Shown: positions 1-14,093, counted from the first letter of the stretch. The stretch: DNA of 64,000 bases from Beroe forskalii (GCA_011033025.1 WFMF01000367.1:1-64000), one strand, 5' to 3'. Notes: generated by a model not told the origin, from the sequence alone. Translations and numbers: made by a program.

Positions 1-1854
1 TTTGGGAAAATAAAGAAATATCTTTGTAATATTCATGCTATGAGATATGTAAATAATCTGCTCAGAATGCAGTATACTTTATACATTTCTGTAACTTCAT
101 AATTGACACATAGCTAACATATTACATATAATATACATACATTGATAAGGCTTATACCGACATCCATGCAACACTTAGTGACATACATGTAACCATGAAC
201 CTGACCTCCTGAAATGTATAGGTTAGGGGCTGTAGTGTAAAATTTTGTAAAGTTGTAAGAGAGGTTTTTGTTTTGGTAATTGAGGAATTTGCTAGGCATC
301 CCACATCAGTATATAAAAGTATAAAGGTAAGAAATCATATTTAATATAATGGTAAGTTAACAATTCAATTAATATATAATTGAGATTGAGTTTCAATAAT
401 AATTTAGTAGGAATGTCAGTTGCTATGAAAAATAGGGTGGATCGGAACTTGGCAGTGGCAGAGAATTTTGGTTTGGGGTTGAGCTATTGGTGCTGTTTTG
501 ATAGGTTGTGCTGGGGAGGGTTTGTTCCCTGCCACTGTTTATCCTTTTGGCCACCATCAAATGCAGTCAAGACTGTTAAACTAACCAGGTATGTCTATGA
601 CTACCAGGTATGAAGGTTAGCTCGGTTAGGCTGGGGCGCTAAAACAATCCCATTTGAGAAACCTGCCTGGGTTCATCATGGAGAAACAAGCATGGGGCAA
701 CGAGAATTGAATACAAGCAAATGTCATTCATGATGATAATATAGTAATTTGATGTGGGATGCCTAGGATTAGCTTATTATCCAACATAACCCTCCCAACC
801 ACTACCACAACCAAATTCAAGGACGTCAAGTGCAAAAAAAGAGGTTAGTTGTCCAGTACACATGTAACATGCATCTCACATTGAACACAAATAACTCAAC
901 TTTCAAAAGTGTTTGGGTGCTAGTCTTCTGTGGTGCTCATGTAGACTCAAACCAATTCCATTTGTATCCTAGCACTTTACTCCCCCGAGACAGAGTGCCC
1001 ATCCAGGCAGCCCAGGTCTGATCCCCCTCTCCCCCATCTCTTACTACCCAAGCACTAGCTAGCTTTTATTTCATAAGTTAGCCTTGATTTATGTTTAATT
1101 CAGTATATGATATTGTTTTGTTGCTATGTGTGTGGTAGCCTTGTATTGCCAGATGGCCCACGGGAGTGAAAAACTTCCCTGTGTCTCTTGATTCATATGT
1201 TTTGAATTCCGTATATTCCCTTTTTGGTCAAGGCATAATTCACTTTACCCATATGTGTGCAGAATGCAGAATGCTTGATTACTGCAGGTCTTTCAACTTT
1301 CAATGGAATTTATGTTGAAAGCTGATTACAGCAAATCTCCTGTAATCAATTTGTCTGCTCACATATGCATTACAGACAGGGTATACCTTATTGGCCAGTT
1401 TAAAAGGGTCAGTTAAAGTAAAACTTGTTAAATTGAATGCCAGTTAGGTCACACGAAACATTTATCAATTGGCTCATACAGTGTTTTGATGCAATACAGT
1501 GAGTATTAATGGATTTTAATGGCTATTTAAGAGCATGAAATCCTTGATTTGGCAATGCCCACAACTTTTTCCTAAAGGATGGTTCAAAGGGTACAAAAAT
1601 GATTCATTTTTGTCCATAGGGCTGGTTAAAAGGCTGATTAAAAAGGCTTGATAAATTGAGGCCAGTAAGGTGATTCAGTTTCCGCAGTCAGAAAATTTAA
1701 AACTTATGTTTGATGATAATATGAATTTTATAAAAACCTTGAAATTTAGCCTTTGGGCATGGGCTCAATATCTTAATTGTGGTTATCCTGGGTGATTTGT
1801 TACTCTCTTTATTATCTCATTGCTAATAACAGAAAATTATAACAGGCAGAAAAA
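1..1854. other. Non-coding region upstream of the sFRP-like gene
   Basis: No open frame here shows a recognisable domain or splice-flanked exon. The sequence is AT-rich with scattered short inverted repeats, for example around 1280-1370, where related TGATTACTGCAG and CTGTAATCA-type words face each other. An AG acceptor-like site just before 1847 could mark the 3' end of a 5'-UTR intron of the following gene, but this is weak. Nothing else is supported. Confidence 0.5.
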
Positions 1855-3501
1855 ATGATACAGTGGTTGATATTTATCTTTTCATTGCTACATGAAACTG
1901 TTGCTGAATCAAGATGTGAAGAACTGACCATTTCAATGTGCAAAGAAATTGGTTATTCAAGTGTCCGTTTTCCAAATGAAATGGGACAAAGTAATCAGAG
2001 GGATGCCATGAATGATCTCAATCATTTGCAGAGTTTCATTGAGACAGGATGTAGCAGAGACTTGAAGATCTTCCTCTGTTCTCTGTATGCCCCATATTGT
2101 AATGAGGGTGCATCATCCACAGAGATTCTACCCTGTAGGGACCTGTGTATCAATGTAAGGGACAGATGTCTACCTGTCATGATGGAACAGTTTGCCTATG
2201 ACCACTGGCCCAACTCCTGGAAGTGTGGCAGATTCCCGTATGAGAAGGGAATGTGTGTTGAGGGGGTAGAGAAGCCACTGACAGAGCCTCCACAGACAAA
2301 CACTCCTGAGAATGTGGAACCAACTGTGAAGCCTACTGAGAAGACAGACAACGAACCAGACACAGATGATACCTTTGTCATAGACAACAGTGAGTACTTA
2401 CAGTTCTCATTTCACAAAATTCACTATGATTCTAGGAAGCAATTCAGTTATGAATGTATTTTGTTGAGATTTTAGACAAATTGATAGTGCATCTTGTTCT
2501 TCACAAATTCATTTTCCCAAGCTTCCAATAGTTCAAAACCACACTCATTCTTTTCACCACTGAATATTGGTTTATATATGAGGAAAGGAAAATTGGTTAA
2601 GTGAAGGAAGAATTGGCTAACTCTGTAAATTTCCTTAGCTATTTGTGTATCATGAGTTCAATTACCAGTTATCATTTGCACTGCTACTACCAATATTGTA
2701 CAGGGTATTTTAATGGGTAACCACTAACCTTGCATTTAGTCTCACTAGGGCAGATTGTGTGCCTGCATAACTTAATAGTAATGAGCTTGCACGTGCCAGA
2801 TAAAGGCCAGTATATGAAAATAGACGCAGTTCCAATGGAGCAATAAAATGAAGTGCTCTCATTACTCATTAAACAATATATTATGCGGACCTTGGCAAGT
2901 GACCTGCTGAACCCTTTCATAAATGGTTTGTCGATTATTGTCAATGGTTATAGCAGCAAGGAGGGTATGTTTTATATGGCTCATAATGACCATCCTATTC
3001 TAGTAATCTAATGATGACTTCTTTAGGTAATGTTTTATTTATTGTGATGAATTGATGGGTTCTGTTATTGGTATTTTAAACGTTTATTACTTTAGTGCAG
3101 ACAGACTGTTGGTGTTTATTCAAACCACTTGATGGATGGGATATGTCATCAATTACAGAACAATTTACAATTAAGTTAACCTTCAGTTTAGCTGAGGTGG
3201 TATTTCAAAAGGTCAACTGCAAAGATGTACCCTGTTGCAACGGTGTGTAACTTATAACACTATGACTCAATTGATTCGTCCCAACAAGAATTAATTTAGA
3301 ACTTTAGAAGTTTAGAATTGCTCTTTCACCTGATTATGTCTGGCTTCGCTGTCATCTGACAGATTCTACAAACATCCAAAAAGATGTCTGATGAATCTAG
3401 AGTTTCCAGCCTCTGGGGACTATTTTAATCTACAAGACACAGTACAAAGATGCAGCTTGGGTCTCGCTTGTTTTTTGGGTGACTTGATGAGAGTATTATA
3501 A
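1855..3501 (+). CDS. Secreted frizzled-related protein-like (frizzled CRD plus Cys-rich C-terminal domain)
   Basis: Three exons fit: 1855-2389, 3096-3246 and 3363-3501, giving 274 residues, close to the roughly 300 of sFRPs. Residues 1-18 are a hydrophobic signal peptide. About residues 20-140 form a frizzled cysteine-rich domain with all ten cysteines in the expected order, including the FLCSLYAPYC and LPCRDLC motifs. A Pro/Thr/Glu-rich linker follows. Exons 2 and 3 add about 95 residues that start with Cys-Trp-Cys and alternate hydrophobic and polar positions (EQFTIKLTFSLAEVV). This suits a small beta-rich module in the place of the sFRP netrin-like domain, but the match is loose. Intron phases are 1 and 2, with donors GTGAGT and GTAACT. 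No transmembrane segment is present, so it is not a frizzled receptor. sFRPs bind Wnt ligands outside the cell; that role here is inferred. The CRD is secure; the last two exons are less so. Confidence 0.72.
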
Positions 3502-3722
3502 CAAGTAAAAGGCTGGGGTTGTATCTCAAATAGGTATGATTTCACTGCTTGTACACTAAACAAACACCCAAGATATATACTCCTGTTACAGAGTTGCAGC
3601 TTCCGCCCCCTATACACACACTACACACTCTGTCGCTACACTACATCATTTGATTTGTGGTCAGCCCCTCTTCTGCTTATCACATTACCCACCAATGACT
3701 TGTTACCTTACACTCCGCTCAG

Positions 3723-3881
3723 CCAATCACCGCGCGGCGTCATGTCACGTGACTACGTCGCTGACCAATCACAGAGCTTATGCCTGAGTCACGTGACCCA
3801 GTAACTAGCCAATGAGACTCGTTAATTTGTGTCAGGATGATCGGTAACCGTCCAATCAGACTGCCGGATTAGCATCACGTG
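3723..3881 (+). promoter_or_regulatory. Phased CCAAT / CACGTG array
   Basis: CCAAT boxes start at 3723, 3765, 3809 and 3852, spaced 42, 44 and 43 bp. CACGTG boxes start at 3746, 3790 and 3876, each 23-25 bp after a CCAAT; the slot after the third CCAAT is degenerate. Spacing near four helical turns would put the sites on one DNA face. CCAAT is the NF-Y core, and GTCACGTGAC is a favoured USF/MiT-TFE-type E-box. No gene start is visible within 1 kb. It could be a distal element, a promoter of an unseen transcript, or a decayed 43-bp tandem repeat. Confidence 0.5.
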
Positions 3882-4462
3882 AACAACTCCGACTGTTACG
3901 TCACCAGCTTTTCTGTGCCTGGAGGCTGATTATGTTCTGATATGAGATCGAATTAGCTCTATTGTAGGGAAATATTTACTGCGAATTCTGGAATTTATAT
4001 TCAGCGCTCTGCGTGTAATGTACGTGTATGTTACAAAGATAAACAAATCAAGTTGTGAGATCTTCTCTCTCAGAGAGAAGGTACAAGGGACTAGGGAGGG
4101 AATCATGTCGAGTTTGAGGCGGGAGTTTCAACCGAGTGTGAGTGTGATTAATGCAGGAATGTGAGTGTATCTGCGCGCTTGTATCTGTACATGCGTGTAT
4201 TTAAATTGTATTCTGAAAGCGCCTGTACATGAGTATATTATGCATAAAGAGATGCAGGTTGAGTGTTTGTTGATAATTTTCGTGGGTGGATGGGACGGGG
4301 TGCATCGTGTAGGATTGTTTCGTTGCCCTGGCAATGGGATTAACATATAAAACGCACACACGTGAGTTACTCCTACCCACCCTCCTCCCCCAATGAATAA
4401 ATATACTCCTCCTGAAAATACACAGCGTGACTTCACCAATTGACTGTTCAAAGCTGTGAAGA

Positions 4463-4499
4463 TGACGTCATTTTAACGACCTAGCAGTTTCTATATAAG
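4463..4499 (+). promoter_or_regulatory. Possible core promoter: CRE palindrome upstream of a TATA box
   Basis: A TGACGTCA palindrome (4463-4470) is followed 22 bp later by TATATAAG (4492-4499), a good TATA-box match. No coding exon with a signal lies just downstream, so the transcript, if any, is unknown. AT-rich DNA yields TATA words by chance, so this is weak. Confidence 0.25.
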
Positions 4500-5482
4500 C
4501 TCACTTCCGTGTCCATTCCTTGCATTTTTGCCGTGTTAACTCACAACCTGTTAGGGCACTGTAGACATTAATTACCGAACGCTTGATTACCAGCATATTA
4601 GACTGGTGCGCGTTTTTATTAAATTTGTCGTTAAATTAGGGTGCCAATCCAGATTAAATAATTCCCGGATAATTTATGTGGAAGTTAAAAAGTTCAAGTA
4701 ATTGTAAGCAGAGTAATCTAATATTGTCTGAAAGGTGCCCTTTATTTCGATAGACCTGTCTTATCTAATGAATTGGGTACGTCTGACTAAACGATGGGAC
4801 CCGGTGATGTCTGGCTGAGTTCGGTTCTCCGAGTAATAATGTGAGTTCAGCCATGTTGCACATGCGCTTAGTGGATTCACCTGGATTAAACTGGGTGAGA
4901 ATTTAGAAATGGTGAGAATTTGGAAATGGTGCTCAACGCAGCAATATTACTGACCTAGGTCCTAGACTTCGCAATTCTTTCGCTGTTGACCTATTGGCCT
5001 TCCATCTCCTCGTCTCCATCTGTTCGTATTGTTCTCCCTCCCCTGAACTCTCCATGAGAATTCTCCGCCTTTTTTACTTTGTCTCTGAGTGAGACTCTTC
5101 TCTAGGTCTCCTGTCCTGTCTTCTTTATCCCCTAAAGGCAAAGCATGTATCTTGAACTCTTACTCCCTGACTCGCCTTGTTTTCCCTGGCTGGGCACGTC
5201 TCTTCTCCTCTGTCCTTGACTCATGTCTTGTCATAGTAGGTGACATGAAGCCCAGGGCTCAGTAGCATTCTCTCAGATAGGGCGTGTTTAATAAACACTG
5301 TTTATGTCCTGGTGCTGAACATTAGATAATGCTGATGGTAGCTATGTGTCCAGACCCAGTAATAATTAATAAACATGTTCAAAATATATTCAATATTTAG
5401 CTATCAAATTCAGACCCAACCCGACTCACTCTACCACTATAACCTTGAGTTCACCCAATTGCTAGTCATGTGCCACGTGATT

Positions 5483-5545
5483 GTGTTGCTAGGTCACATG
5501 ACAGTGTTGCTAGGTCACATGACAGTGTTGCTAGGTCACGTGACA
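5483..5545 (+). repeat. 21-bp tandem repeat, three copies, carrying E-box-like palindromes
   Basis: Three head-to-tail copies of GTGTTGCTAGGTCACATGAC plus A, with a TCACGTGAC variant in the third copy. A related GTTGCTAGGTC(A/C)CGTG word recurs at about 14103-14140, so the unit is not private to this spot. Confidence 0.85.
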
Positions 5546-8500
5546 TGCACGTGTCCACCTGATAGTATTTATTGAGTGCAGCAGCCATGTAAAATACATA
5601 TTCCTAACTGTTTACTAACGATCTGCTGAACACATTAAAATATTATGATATTTCAACCACAAAGACATGTATAGCAGAGGTAATTATTATTATTGATTAA
5701 TCTGTTATTGATTAAACTGTGTACTACACCATTAAAATTATGCAATGATTTAACTTCATATTGAAAGTTGCAACACTAAGTCTTTCAATTCGCTTCTTCT
5801 CAATTGCAATTTTATGTGCACTGTGTAAATTGGAATAGCAAATGTAACAGGTGGTATCCATTATCCAATTTCATGAAATTTGCAAGTCGAATATTAATTT
5901 GTTAATTTTGTTCCATAGCTCAGTTATAATGACGTTATATTAATGAAATATTCAATTTATAAGAGCCAGACAATAATAGACTAATGAATGTGCCCCAATC
6001 TACACTCTGAGTTAAATGTTAATAATTGCTATGTTTACATAGACATAATAACACAATGTACACAAAACGCAAGCTCAGCACCTTCAACAGTACACCTCGT
6101 CTCACGTTACCACGAACCAATGGTGCGCACGTGCACGGTAACTATACCCTCAAGTCACACAATAGACATGGTTCTGTGACGTCATTATCAGGGGTTAACA
6201 TGGGATGTTGATGAAGTCACTCCGCCCGGTTTGAGGGGTGGGAGGAACTAAACTGACCCCGTATTGGGCATAATGAGGTACACTTCACACACCAGAACAG
6301 GAAAATAACAAGAGATAGGGCTCGTTGTAGTATAAGCTTGTATTGTTACATGTTTCTTGCAACATTGGATGGGGTTTCGTGCAACATTGGAGTTTTATTC
6401 TAACATTGGAAGATAGGAGGGGCTCTTTTTTCATCCGTGGAACCCTGGACCATTTGCCTATTTCACCGGAGAGGTTTTCCAATTTCCATTATATATTGTG
6501 TTCATTAGTTGAAGTTCTAATAGATTTGCAGTTTGATCGTCGTTGTAATAACTAGCCCTGTGCGTATTAGGTTACTAGGTCTATCCCAACTAGGTTACTA
6601 GACCTTTGCCAACTGGCAAGCAAGTCCTGTACGCTTATATGCTATCCCCTAACTACATAATTATCATTTGAGATTTTAAGCCATTTCCACCGTCTTTAGT
6701 ATTCAAACTGTTACAGTATGTATTCGAATGGTTACTGCATGTTCAAATGGTGGTTTAGTTGCTGAATATCCTAAACTTACTGAGCTTTCATGTAACGCAC
6801 CGTATGTTAAACCTTTCCACAGGGGGTTTAAGCTTGTTCTTCATTGCTGGTTTTGCTGTTTTACGTTGCTGTGTCGATTTGGCTTTCCTTCCACTTGACA
6901 AGTCAGCAAATGCAGTGACAAGCTCTTTTGAACACATTCACCATCTTCTGAACTCTTTTGAAGGCATTCATTGCATTAATTGCAAACTTAGCAGACATCA
7001 CTAGATTTAGTCGCATCCCTAGTCCCTTAACGCACTATGGTTGAATGGGTAGCATGCTAAATATATCAAATGTTTAGTTCGAAATCTTTCATCTTAATTT
7101 CTCGTTGGTTTACTGTCGTTTACCCTGGTTACCCACGCTTATAGGTGGTTTAGAATGACGTCATTATCATTGATTTGACTGTTGAATTGTTTACATCAGC
7201 CCACATATTATTCACTCAGTGCACATAGTCAGAATACAGCACATGGCTGGTTGGGGGTGAGTGTGCGTGTGCCTCATCGTGTCTCTCTGTCAGGGTCATT
7301 CGTTTCAGAGACACTTGTCTTCCATGGGATACATATGAAGTAATTAGATGATTGAGCAAAGCAAATGGTCTTGAGGCTATCTGACTTCATTGATTTGCTG
7401 TTTTAAACCATGGTAATGTTGTCACTTTTATTCGTGTGCGAGGTTTTGCGCCCTTCATCATTTCTACAGATAGTTGGTCATGGTGTGTTGTGCGGGCGCA
7501 GTATATACGCGATATTGTGCTAATGTGATGCTGATGATTTACGTGGTGGAGCTAATTTTGGCGGGAAAATGGTGTAAACATAATACACAAACGTGTGATT
7601 AGCAGCACTTTAGGCTTAAGCCCATGGCCCATGCTTCTGCTTCCATTGATACTCAGGATCAAGAGTACTGATGTCTGATCCACCTATAATTCTGATCTCT
7701 GGTGTTTATCTTGTGCTCTTGTAATTCGCTCTAATGGTTTCTCGGATGTATCCATTTTGCTGGAGTACTAATTCATATTTTGAAGCCTCATCTTCTTTAT
7801 ATTAATGGCCTTGAATCAGATCATTATTATTGACCTTTCCAATATTTTCACGGTAAAGAGCCCTAAATACTCATTGCTCATTCTTTATCATGGTAAAATC
7901 GACAAGGCTGCTATTTCGTAGTTTTAGTAAAACAACAACTCGTTATAATATGTAAGGTAATAAGCTGATAAAGTCACATCTAAATATAGAATAGCTTCCA
8001 GCGGAAATGTACACTGGGAACCATTTCATACACTCACTGGTAACAGGGCCTTTCCCACGGTCTGTTAAAAGTACGGCAAAGCTTGGCGTGCTCCTTATGA
8101 TCATAAAACCACAGAAAATATTTAGTAAAATATTAAATTGTAGCTACATAGTTTCTAGATGCAGAATCTGTGTGATGCCACTTTACTTATTTAGATGCCA
8201 CGACAGGTTACACTAGCCCTGTACTCTACAGTATTCATTGCTGTGAAGCGTCCTACTTCCACTGATAGTTCGTACACACAAGAATTAGGCAGTAAGCTGC
8301 ACTTCGGTTCTACACCATATCACCATTATAAACCATGATAATGTGTGCTGCCACTCTAACAACTTATGCCATGGCTGGCCACACTGTGCTCTACAGTATT
8401 TATATTGCTGTGGTGCGTCCTACTTCCACTGATGTGCTCTTCCCGAGAATCAGGCTTCACTATTACAATAATACACCTTATCAAGTCACCATTTTAAACC

Positions 8501-9629
8501 ATGATATTGGTGTCACTCTCAATTCTATTTCATTCGCACTTCACCTAAATGTTAGTGGATTAACTGGGTGTATGTACTCGATATTGGTAACCAATTAGAT
8601 GGTGTGTAGTACAGCATCCAACCAGTCAGATAATGTGTTTGTCGAGTCAGCCAATCAAGAGGCTTGTAACTGGAGATGCCCAATCAGCACAGGGAGAGTG
8701 TACTCAATTTACTAATTGTCACCAGATATATTGGGAGGTGGGTATGAGGTAATATGGTGTGAAGTGGCATTGCCCGGGTGAGGTCAGGGCACATCCAGAA
8801 TCCAGTATTGTACTGTTATCAGGACTGCGGAAGTGATTGTCAGTTCTTGAGAGGTGAAGTCAGTGAAGTCAGTGTCCCAGCAGAAGTGAAGAAAACAGCG
8901 AAACTTGGTTGTTCTGGAGAGAGATCTTGATAGAATTTTTGTAATCATTTAAAGAGTTAAAGGAAGAATTTAAAGGAAGAGAGTGCTCTGAATGATGAAT
9001 ATCTTGTTGTTCTCACACAAAAAATAATGAAGTCAATAAGAAATCTTACTAATGAGCAAGTCAATAGCTCCAATTCAAGAAGGGGCTTAAGCATTGGACA
9101 TAAGAATGTCTGGCATTTACCTAAATGTGAGTGGTGGTGACGTCATGACTTGGGTTTAGAATGGTGAACATTCAACATGAGAAGAATTCCTCCTTCTCCA
9201 TTGTCTTGTCACAAAAAAGTTGACCGGTACTAGTCTGAGCAAGGTAGTCAGGGTAAGGAGACAGGGGGCAGTTGTTAGACAAAACAAAGGGGCATTTGGT
9301 TTGTTCGTTTGAAAATAATAGGCGATGTAGGGCGGCGGAATTATCATGGTTTTATATGGAAAGAAGGTTATGACGAATAGTATATTATTCGCGAACAGGA
9401 CTGGGAATAAGAATTTATGATGGATTTAGCCTAAGTACTTGCTGTTCATATGGACTGAAAAGTAATGATTATTTTATTAGTATTTAGTATTCCCATCAGT
9501 TGATCGTATTAAATTGTCAGAACGCGTTGAAATGTGCAGATCATGGACTGTGAACAAGTATTCTGATCTTGTTATCTCCACCGGCTTCTGTGAGAAAGTC
9601 GAGCACCAAACAAAAGAACAGTCACTTTA

Positions 9630-9672
9630 TGACGTCATCAATTCACCATTTTAATCTATGATAATGACGTCA
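9630..9672 (+). repeat. Dispersed palindromic CRE repeat, well-preserved core
   Basis: TGACGTCA at 9630-9637 and again at 9665-9672, 35 bp apart, flank a core reading ATCAATTCACCATT then TTAATCTATGATAA. The same arrangement recurs at many sites between about 6.2 and 49.2 kb on both strands. Outer arms are poorly kept in this copy. Confidence 0.75.
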
Positions 9673-10391
9673 CTCTCCACCAATGGTATTTCACCCATGA
9701 GTTGTATTGTCTGGGAAGTATCGTCTACGCTAATGAATATTTCGGATATCTTCTATCTATCAGTCGTCAGTTTGGGTGCATATTTTAGGTGAATATTTGA
9801 GGTAACTTGTCATCGGAGCTCCGAATTTTAATTTCTATTTCGGTAAAAAGTCAAGGATTTATCAGTTTATGTCAATATATTTCGCGTTCATTAGTTTGTT
9901 TAGGTCTGGAAATACAGTCGACGAGCTATTTGTACAATTATTTAGGGCAGAATACTTTCATTCGATATATGGGATTGGATAAAGATTGGAGTATTCCAAT
10001 TTTCAATTTCGAAGCATAATTACTCATTGCATCGAAGATATCGATCCAACAATCAAGGATTGCGCGCAGAAACTGACTTTTCTGAAGAATTCAAATTCTT
10101 CAGAAATGCTTTTCAGCATTTTTCGTAACTTACATTTGGAAAGCATTCAGTTGCACACGCTCAGGTTTGATGCTCGTTTAATCCCATCACCAGGCTAACG
10201 ATGCTGGTTTAGCTGACAATTCAAGCTGGTCAGCACTGTAAAACCATACCAACCACCCAAACACCCTGTTCACAGGCAATTTGAGTTAATGAGTTTTTCA
10301 CACCAACCCTATTTTAACAACTTCTCTTACCCTGTCCTTTTTCTCACCTCCAATATATCTTCAAAAGTCTTGAGCAAATTTTTGACAGCCC

Positions 10392-10432
10392 GTGTCATCA
10401 ATTCACCATTCTAAACTATCATAATGACGTCA
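10392..10432 (+). repeat. Dispersed palindromic CRE repeat, partial
   Basis: Core TCATCAATTCACCATTCTAA, then ACTATCATAATGACGTCA. It is almost identical to the 9630 copy, but the left CRE has lost its first bases. Confidence 0.7.
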
Positions 10433-12498
10433 TCTTAGCAGTCTATTATCCTTTCATCTTCATATTTCGCCTGGATCCCCATCGTCTGTTATTAACTGTC
10501 GTTTAACGAGGTAGTTGATGAGGTAGTTGATGAGTGACTCATCACAGAGTAGAGGCCTAAACTAGTTGAAAATGCTAAAATCTCGAAAAAAATGACGTCA
10601 TCATCTTGTTTTAGAACGAGGCGCTGATGACAATATGATATCATGCCGTGATATATAGCTGAGTTGTGAAAGAGATATCTCTAATTGTTTGCGGGAATTG
10701 ACACTCGTGCCCTAATAGTGATATGTTAAAGAACACTCTAAAAGTAAAGACAGATCCCTACAAACACATGTCAAGTCCTTTCATCAGTCTGCAGAGCGCA
10801 GAGTTATTTAAACCACTTGAAAATTTACCGCCATTATTTAAAAAAAAGTGGTTAACAACAACAGGTGCCTCTGGACTCATGAAAACAACACGAAATGAGA
10901 TATCAGATATCGTATTCAGAGAGATATCATCCAGTGGAGATCTGATCATATCTTTGCAACTCACTGGCTTCACACACACCTGTGTGCAGTGTATAATATC
11001 GTGTACAATCTGTTTTGTCTCTAGAACTTCTCTAGAACTTCTGTAGTACTCCATATTATACCCCAGTACTTCATAGCCACTTCCAGATGGCGGACACTAA
11101 TAATAATATAATTGTTCTCAAGGGCTGTCTGACCTCCTAGCACATATATAATAATGTCAACAGGCTGGTTCACAGTCACTTCTACTAAATATACGGCGTG
11201 GAGTAAGGCTTCTCCTGTTCTCTCCGATAAGGGCAGATAATACTAGTTTGCAGTATTATGCCAGCCCTTTTCTAATAATATGTTGGTCCTTTTCTGCTGG
11301 GCGTGAGGACCTTTTCACGTGTTTTGGTTGCACCTTTTGTTTGTTTTCTGTTCGAAGAATGTGCATTTTTGCCAGATCAATTATCTTGCATTATTTACTA
11401 CTTCGAGATTGATCTCACAATTCTTACTGTAGGCAAACTCTGAAAATTGAAGTAACTTGCGTAAGAAGTTGAGACTGGTTGAACAATACATGTAACTTGC
11501 TTGACATGTCAAAACCTTGGACTTTCAAGTCACATAAATCTGAATTTTTTGACATTTCCTCCTAATTGCTGAAAAAGTAAATTATTTTGCAAGAGAAGTT
11601 CCATTCTCCAACTGTTCACTGTTCAACTACTCTGAATACTCCCCAATTGGTCTACCAGCCTCATCATTGGCTTGTTCTCCGAATCTGGTTAAGTTGGCAC
11701 TCTGCTTTTGACAGCCCTATTTATATCAATATCTTCCAGAGCCCTGCTTGTGGTTTAATTGTAAAGTGCCTCAAACCGTTTATCATCAATGAGAATGATT
11801 TAATACGCCAAAAATATCATTATTATTTACTTGTCCGTTTTTTGCTGCGTCAATTCTCAAAGTCGCTATACTTCCTGACTCCTTCTTTGAGCTATGAGTG
11901 CCTTGTGCGCCTTGTGACGTGTAAATTGAAAAACAGGAAGTATAAAGAAAAGAATAAACAGGAACAGAAGGAAGTACCAACTGTGATGTCATTTGTTTAT
12001 TTCCGGTAAGACCCCGCCATCCATACTTACCTACTTACTTTTTACCACAACTCAACTGGGACGAGCTTCTTTCTCTCCCCATCAATATACCAAGTTATAC
12101 CAAGTTATTACTCCACTGCTATTAGCAATGAAAGGCTATAGCTCGCTTTGAACATAATTGAAGTGATTGGCTCCTAGCTCGAGCACTGCTTTAAACCAAT
12201 GGTTATGGACTATATACTTCGTAAAAAGCAATTACGTCTCAGCAATGTGGATTGTCACTCCACATGACACCTACTCATGAGTTGCCTCAAAACGCTGCAA
12301 AAAGTGGGCTCTTCATTCTCAAAATAGTCAACTCACATGTGAGCTTCTCAGTACTAATTATATGATCACGCATATATTATGCTCTCTGCAAGCAGATCCC
12401 ATCCTAATGCTGGACACTGTTACTCGTCCCCAGGCAGCCTGAAGGCGCCAACAAGAGACAAGATGCCAACCAAAGACCTTCCAGAGAGGGAGGAGTGT

Positions 12499-12546
12499 AG
12501 CAAGGTCTGTTAGGAGCAAGGTCTGTTAGGAGCAAGGTCTGTTAGC
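12499..12546 (+). repeat. 16-bp tandem repeat, three copies
   Basis: AGCAAGGTCTGTTAGG is repeated three times without interruption; the third copy differs in its last base. The following 200 bp (about 12605-12800) are an irregular array of CTTGTGACCACTTC-like and CCATTGAACT-like words, probably an older minisatellite. Confidence 0.8.
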
Positions 12547-14093
12547 TGCACACGGCTTCTTAGGTTCCACATGCCCTCTTAGGTTCTCCTCCGCATGCTT
12601 TAGGGTTTGTTGGACTGTGACCACTTCTCCATTAGACCGCCTGTGACCTCTTCTTTTCAGACTCCTTGTGACCACAACTCCATTAACCATTTGACTGCCT
12701 CTCTATTGAACTCCTTGGCCCTTGTGACCTCCATTTGGCTCCTTATTCAGACCACTTCTTCATTGAACTACTTGACCCTTGTGACCACTTTTTCATGAGT
12801 CCGCCTGTGTCCATGTGGCATGGGAGCTAGTGGCTGCATATTCAGTATTTAATTACTGGACTTCTTGACTGAGCAGCCACTAGGGGTACTCTTGGGCGTT
12901 GTACACCTACTTGTATATTTCTTTCTCCGAACCCAGTGTATTTCTAAGCCAGTTAGAGTATAGTGGTTTATTCCAATGTTTTTTGTATAGTTGTCTTTGA
13001 GTAGAACTCCTTTGGTTAAGTCTGGAATTCAGTTGTTGAAGAAGTTATTCGCCATTTCTTGTGGCCTACGCCTTCACCATTTGCTAATTAACTGTTGCCT
13101 AATCCAATAGATCGTACAATCACTATTCATCAGAATTGGAAATATGACTAACAAAATACCTTGAATTATTCAGGTATGTAGACTTGAATCGATTATATGA
13201 TTCACCACGCTGGGAAATTCTAATATTATTCGGTTACTTAATCTTCATATTGTTAAACATTTGCTCCGACTGAAATACTCTGTAAATATAATAACCATTG
13301 GGTTTCAATCCGTTAATCGGAAACAGCGAACCTTTCCATTTTCCTTTTTTGATGACTTGATGGGCGGCGATTTATTTCACTCCAATCTGTAAATTGTTTT
13401 TGAATCGTGATTTGAGTTTCTGCTTCAGTTTCCACCCTTTCTCCGATAGAATATCAATATTCAGGGCTAATGTTACTTCCCATTGACTATCCGCAAATCA
13501 TTGCCAACTCTCACTCCCTGCTTAATTATTCTAATACCTGTTGGTGCAAGGTGGTTGAGAGTGACGTCATCATCATGGCTTACAATGGTGTGTTATTGAC
13601 ACCACACCGCATACCTCGCCTATCCTTGTGTAATAGCTCCGTGACTCGCTGCGTCTGGCAGACACTAAACCAACGACCTCCCAGACACAAGCTCACTATC
13701 CCAGACAGCTAGAGAGCTAGCTGGGACAGCAAGACAGAGAGCTCTCTGGGATTCCAAGAGAGCTCTCTGGGGACCTAAGACAACTGGGGAGTTCTCAAGA
13801 CAGCACACACACCATTCTGAATTGCAGGGAACCATCCGTGAAAACATGTTATTGAACACGTAGTTGGGGTTTAGCAATAGTTAATACCGGGGGATGTATT
13901 ATTTTATTTGACTTAAATATATAATAAATATTCGGCATAATGATCGTTAGTCAGTAGCTCCGCTTGGAGCGAAGCAATATTATACGCTACAATAATCCGA
14001 ATTTCTACGCACTGCTAGCATAAACCGTTGGTGTGTGTATTGGGTGTTTGATGAGGTCATTAAGTTTAACTTATAGCCCCCTGTTATCAGTAC

